A stretch of DNA of 64,000 nt from CBDDEH01 sp965226865 (GTDB taxonomy: Bacteria > Chloroflexota > Dehalococcoidia > Lucifugimonadales > JAGWBF01). The position numbers were made by a program, and so were the translations under genes. The stretch lies in assembly GCA_965226865.1 (NCBI GenBank), contig CBDDEH010000004.1, positions 1,612,001 through 1,676,000 on the forward strand, written 5' to 3'. The notes under the pieces are model-generated. The model was not told where the DNA came from. It searched no databases and saw nothing but the letters and a program-made list of their open reading frames with translations. Shown here piece after piece: positions 61,101 through 64,000 of the stretch; position 1 is the stretch's first letter; every line of letters starts with the position of its first letter.

Positions 61101-62455
61101 AGTGTTTGGGACCGGTTACGGCAGCCAGCATCGCGTCCTCTCTTGGAATGGGGGAGAAGACCGTACTCCCGGCCCTCATCGCTCTGGAGTCCGAGGGCTT
61201 CGCCATGCAAGGCAAGTTCTCTAATGCCGACGGCCCGGTCGAGTGGTGCGACCGCCGGCTATTAGCCCGCATCCATCGCTACACCCTGGACCGGCTCAGG
61301 CAGGAGATCGAACCGGTGTCCGCGGCCGATTTTCTACGATTTCTTACGGCATGGCATCACATAGACCCCGATTTCCGTCTGGATGGACCTACGGGACTGG
61401 TGGGAGTCCTTGAGCTGCTAGAGGGGTTCGAAATCCCGGTAGCGGCATGGGAAAACCATGTTCTGCCGACCCGTTTGATTCACTACAACCCAAGCTGGCT
61501 GGACCAATTGAGCCTATCGGGGGAGATCGCGTGGGCTCGGCTGTACCCTTCGGTCAGCTCCGACGTCCGAAAGGCGGGGGCGACCCGGTCGTCTCCCGTT
61601 GCCCTGGTATTCAGGGACAATCTGGAAACGTATTTGAGCCTAGGTCCGCCATTGGAGGAGCGAAGGGCCAATCTGGGCGGTGTGGCGCGGCAGGTCCTGG
61701 AAGTGATGGATCACCGAGGCGCGTGCTTCGTGCAGGACTTGGTTCAGCTTACCCGGCAGCTTCCCAGCGAGGTCGAGGACGCCCTGGGCGAGTTAGTGGC
61801 CTGGGGTCTGATCACCTGCGACGGGTTCGCGGGGCTGCGCGGTCTGATATCGCCCAACAAGCACCGCAACCAGCACAGGAGGCGGGAGCGTCAGCTAGGA
61901 CGAACCAACAGGGCGTTGGCGCCAAGGCAGGCGGCTGGCCGCTGGGCCCAGCTCCAGGTTGGAGTCCCTCAGGAGTTGCCCAAAAAGTTGCCCGAAGAGT
62001 TGAATGAGGCGGGCCGGACCGAATTCATCGCGAGGCAGCTTCTGAGACGATACGGCGTGGTCTTCCCCCGCTTGCTGACGAGGGAGGCTCACGTGCCGCC
62101 GTGGCGCGACCTGGTGCGGGTGTACAGGCGGCTTGAAGCTCGGGGTGAGATACGCGGCGGCCGCTTCGTGGCCGGCTTTTCAGGGGAGCAATATGCTGTA
62201 CCCGAGGCGGTGCAACAGATCAGGGCCATACGGCGCAAGAAAACCGAAGGAACGCTGGTCACCGTGAACGGGTCGGACCCGCTGAACCTGGTCGGGATTC
62301 TGACACCCGGCCAGAAGGTGTCCTCGGTGCCCTCCAACCGGATCATGTATCGGGACGGGGTGCCCGTCGCTGTGTCGGTCTCTGGCCAGATCACATATCT
62401 CGAAACCACCGACGGCGCGGCCCAAGCCGCCGCCGAGCTCGCTTTCAGGCTATGA
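58127..62455 (+). CDS. lhr: Lhr-type large DEAD/DEAH-box helicase
   Basis: About 1442 residues from GTG 58127 (VSLNNKDPLSSFHPAIVRWF). Lhr-core: motif I LIAAPTGSGKTLAAFLSCLD, motif II VDEVHAVAGNKRG, motif III GLSATQKP, motif VI FLQRAGRSGHT; winged helix and domain 4 follow (to about residue 860). The C-terminal half is the Lhr-CTD with two winged-helix modules and GEQYAVPEAVQQIRAIRR. Full-length Lhr is a 3'-5' DNA-RNA helicase found in actinobacteria and Chloroflexota, linked to DNA repair and stress resistance. An upstream start at 58010 gives unrelated residues. The 4-base overlap couples it to the DUF488 gene. Confidence 0.93.
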   Translation: MSLNNKDPLSSFHPAIVRWFNSKFQAPSSPQVRGWPVIQSGRDTLIAAPTGSGKTLAAFLSCLDSLLRQGLDGDLTDETQVVYVSPLKALSNDVQKNLAQPLEEIGRILEEMGHEPPEIRVLVRTGDTTASQRQAMVRRPPHILVTTPESLYILLTSQKARSMLKSARTVIVDEVHAVAGNKRGAHLALTLERLEALADQRPVRIGLSATQKPVEGIARFLVGARDSATEVQPPCEIIDEGYRRHMDLAVEISGTPLLAVMSNETWEEIYDRLAELINQERTTLVFVNTRRLAERMTFNLAKRLGEGNITSHHGSLSKEQRLNAEQRLKAGELKALVATASLELGIDIGTVDLVCQIGTTHAISTFLQRAGRSGHTLQATPRARIFPLTRDDLMECAALLAQVRQGQLDRLYVQGRAFDILAQQIVAAVSVEEWDEDELFRVFRQAYPYRDLTKEEFDTVTRILAEGFSTRRGRGGAYIHYDGVGKRLRDRRGARLAAVTSGGAIPETADYQVILEPQNALVGTLNEDFAIESMPGDIFQLGISSWKILRVEPGKVRVEDAHGLPPTIPFWLGEAPARTAELSSAVSWLREQIADRLADNGEAMRWVMEQTGLELPAAEQLVEYVAACSIALGTVPTQKTIVAERFFDDTGGMQLVIHSPFGSRINRAWGLALRKRFCRTFNFEPQAAANENAILISLGPQHSFPLEEVFSYLHPATAKDVLVQALLAAPVFQTRWRWNTTRALAILRMQGGKKVPMPLQRMKADDLLAAVFPAQMACQENIVGDIEIPDHPLVEETVKDCLEEAMDADGFLLLLEDIVGKKLELVARDTVEPSPFAHEILSAKPYAFLDDAPLEERRAQAVYMPRSIDVESAENLGRLEPEAIQRVKEQAWPEAQDTDELHDTLLLMSYLCEDEGAPWRELFEELLTAKRATVLRASESLHLWVASERLPMLKAVLPDASIKPEVRVPDREMSVQWTYEDALRELIRGRLECLGPVTAASIASSLGMGEKTVLPALIALESEGFAMQGKFSNADGPVEWCDRRLLARIHRYTLDRLRQEIEPVSAADFLRFLTAWHHIDPDFRLDGPTGLVGVLELLEGFEIPVAAWENHVLPTRLIHYNPSWLDQLSLSGEIAWARLYPSVSSDVRKAGATRSSPVALVFRDNLETYLSLGPPLEERRANLGGVARQVLEVMDHRGACFVQDLVQLTRQLPSEVEDALGELVAWGLITCDGFAGLRGLISPNKHRNQHRRRERQLGRTNRALAPRQAAGRWAQLQVGVPQELPKKLPEELNEAGRTEFIARQLLRRYGVVFPRLLTREAHVPPWRDLVRVYRRLEARGEIRGGRFVAGFSGEQYAVPEAVQQIRAIRRKKTEGTLVTVNGSDPLNLVGILTPGQKVSSVPSNRIMYRDGVPVAVSVSGQITYLETTDGAAQAAAELAFRL

Positions 62456-62937
62456 AAGTTCTCACGATAGGGCATTCAAACCAAACGTTGGAATCTTTTC
62501 TGGAGCTATTAACCGACAACGGCATCGAGGTGCTTGTAGATATACGTTGCCAACCGTACTCAAAGTATTCAAACCAGTTCAACGCGAGAAACCTCAAAGA
62601 TTCTTTACCTGACCTGAATATCAAGTATCTATATCTCGGGAAAGAACTGGGTGGCAAACCGGATGAACCCCGTTTCTACGACCAGAAGCGTCGCGCCTTA
62701 TATGATGAACTAGCGAAAACTGAGCCATTTATTCAAGGAGTAGAAAGATTAAAGTCTGGAATCGAAAAATTCCGTGTTGCCATTATGTGTAGCGAGGAAG
62801 ATCCAACAGACTGCCACAGAAAACTGTTGATCGGTGAAGTTCTGTCAAAGGCAGGCGTACAGAATCATCACATCAGGGGAGACGGTCGGGTTCAAACCGA
62901 TGAAGAGTTAGAGGAAGAACACGCAAAACGAAGATGA
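62452..62937 (+). CDS. DUF488 family protein, first copy
   Basis: 161 residues. Start KVLTIGHSNQTLESFLELL (the IGHS motif), VLVDIRCQPYSKYSNQFN, and a Cys/His end MCSEEDPTDCHRKLLIGEVL, the DUF488 signature of a Rossmann-like fold related to the rhodanese-phosphatase superfamily; the CxxxxxxxCHR motif would carry an active-site Cys. Overlaps lhr by 4 bases (ATGA), and its TGA overlaps the ATG of the second DUF488 gene, so it is translationally coupled. Noticeably more AT-rich than lhr. Biochemical role unknown; related genes have been linked to conflict systems or nucleic-acid modification (recollection). Confidence 0.88.
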   Translation: MKVLTIGHSNQTLESFLELLTDNGIEVLVDIRCQPYSKYSNQFNARNLKDSLPDLNIKYLYLGKELGGKPDEPRFYDQKRRALYDELAKTEPFIQGVERLKSGIEKFRVAIMCSEEDPTDCHRKLLIGEVLSKAGVQNHHIRGDGRVQTDEELEEEHAKRR

Positions 62938-63415
62938 AGGTTCGCAAATAGCGTTATTTGAGAGCCCAAGGGAGATCAGCAAAGCCTATTCGATCGGCTT
63001 CACGAAGAGGCGGGCCGAAGACTTCTTCGAAACCCTAAAGCAAGCTGGCATAAGGCGGCTCGTCGATGTTCGTCTAAACAATTCCTCCCAACTGGCCGGA
63101 TTTACGAAGCGTGAGGACCTCCCCTATTTTCTAGAAAAACTGTGCGGTGTGGAATACGAGCACCAACTCCTGTTTGCTCCCACCGACAACATATTTAATG
63201 ACTACCGAAAGAAAAAAGGCGAGTGGCAAGATTATGAAAGTCGATTTTTGCAACTTATCGCAGAGCGCAAAATCGAAGAACAGATCGACCGCCGAATCTT
63301 TGACGTACCCACTGTCCTGCTTTGCACCGAGCCGACGGCCGACCATTGTCATAGGCGACTTGTCCTAGAGTACCTTCGTGGCAAATGGGGCAACTTTGAA
63401 ATAGTGCACCTGTGA
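62934..63415 (+). CDS. DUF488 family protein, second copy (frameshifted near its start)
   Basis: ATG 62934 overlaps the previous stop as ATGA. After MKVRK the frame hits TAG because the A run 62946-62948 has three A, not four; with four it reads KIALFESPREISKAYSIGFT. The open frame then gives RRAEDFFETLKQAGIRRLVD, VRLNNSSQLAGFTKREDLPY, and the DUF488 end LLCTEPTADHCHRRLVLEYL. The Cys-Glu-Pro and HCHRR are the same Cys/His motif as in copy one, but the start IGFTKR is a different subgroup. Likely a partner of the first. The GTG at 63149 is internal. Confidence 0.78.
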
Positions 63416-63419
63416 CAAT

Positions 63420-64000
63420 ATGCGGATCACCGTCAACCATCTAACAAGGATGCAGCCCGGTTATATCTGTGTTGCTGGAATAGACCCAAGCAACAATAAG
63501 CACATCCGGCTAGTAACCTTGCGTGCGAGGCTCCGTACTGATTCATTGAAACATGTAGAGGCCCGTTCGAGATGGCGTCCGTCGTTGACCTGGGAGGCAC
63601 CAGATATAGAGGGACTCCTCCGGAGACCAGGATCATCTCATCTATCCCCCTAAAGCCCGCTGGAGCGAGGCTCTGTCTGACAGTGATTTTTGGAAGCTGT
63701 TGCTGAATATATCAATACAGCTTGGCGGATATTTTCGGAGCAGACCTCCAGCGCCACGGCAGGACTTTCATTGTACAGGTTGGAACAGGAACAGCATCTT
63801 TGGGCTGCTTACTTCCAAGTAAATCGCCACGTGTGCGGATAGACTCTAACAACAAGGTCCGGATGTTGCTGTCAGATGAGGTTTCTACAGTTGACTTGCC
63901 CGTCAACGACTTACGTTTATACGGAGATGATCAACAGACCCCAAAAGAGGATATGGTAGACGACGTTAATGATCGAATAAACAAGGGTATCGGGTTGATC
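63420..64000 (+). CDS. Dual-OB-domain-like protein (5' part; runs off right edge)
   Basis: ATG 63420 lies 4 bases after the second DUF488 gene. MRITVNHLTRMQPGYICVAG and IDPSNNKHIRLVT match proteins annotated as dual OB domain-containing in genomes I know (MRILVTHLTRMQPGYICVAG-like). Three one-base shifts follow (about 63555, 63628, 63720): corrected text is GPFEMASVVDLGG, then DHLIYPPKARWSEALSDSDF, then ADIFGADLQRHGRTFIVQVG and the open end up to 64000. OB folds bind nucleic acid or oligonucleotides, so it may supply substrate recognition for the DUF488 pair (inference). Low sequence quality toward the edge. Confidence 0.6.

Overview
The window reads as a chromosomal segment of a Gram-negative-like or monoderm bacterium, most likely a Chloroflexota of the Dehalococcoidia/SAR202 kind. 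This is inference from gene content, not from a marker tree: a nusA-ylxR-infB-rbfA-truB cluster, a 46-residue DUF5679 protein, selB next to nurA/herA, secD-secF next to a CCA-adding enzyme, amidohydrolase and luciferase-like monooxygenase remnants, and GC-rich palindromic intergenic repeats. I saw no rRNA, tRNA, CRISPR array or replication origin.

Layout. 1-5310: partial cation-efflux gene, universal stress protein, and a very long multi-PAS hybrid histidine kinase. 5473-9906: a Lon-type AAA protease gene split by an IS1182-like element with a 7-bp target duplication. 9910-11314: GAF fragment and an isocitrate-dehydrogenase-family gene. 11485-16757: promoter, leader hairpin and the transcription/translation cluster nusA-ylxR-infB-rbfA-truB. 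16797-23951: accessory zone with a DUF5679 gene, an EthD-like gene carrying a 37-bp perfect foldback, an IS1380 remnant, katG, a coiled-coil gene split by an IS3 element, and a small unknown ORF. 23991-32549: glycosyltransferase, purF-purM-purH, monooxygenase remnant, amidohydrolase, inositol-monophosphatase family gene and trpS. 32550-37200: repeat-rich DNA around a secreted beta-helix/thrombospondin-type-3 protein. 37201-42906: holA, YkvA-like protein, YchF-like GTPase, hemW, type II NADH dehydrogenase, Fic remnant. 43188-48571: selB, nurA, an unknown gene, herA. 48577-57949: MFS transporter, Leu/Glu-type dehydrogenase, CDGSH protein, metallopeptidase, nfo, secF, secD, cca, def. 58127-64000: full-length Lhr helicase followed by a compact DUF488-DUF488-dual-OB operon that runs off the right edge.

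Working units. The nusA cluster joins transcription elongation to ribosome assembly and initiation. purF-purM-purH supplies three steps of purine synthesis. NurA and HerA form a DNA-end resection nuclease-helicase pair. SecD/SecF with peptide deformylase and CCA enzyme is a protein-export and translation-maturation block. The DUF488/dual-OB genes overlap or nearly touch and look like one transcription unit; they are the least understood module here.

A general caution: about 15 genes are broken by single-base indels, and most of those I could resolve are one base missing from a homopolymer run (for example A7 to A6 in lon, C4 to C3 in icd, G6 to G5 in nfo, T6 to T5 in the IS3 orfA). Conserved protein sequence continues perfectly in the next frame. 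This looks more like residual long-read assembly error than wholesale gene decay, so the frameshifted genes below should be read as probably intact in the organism, except for the two with real IS insertions.
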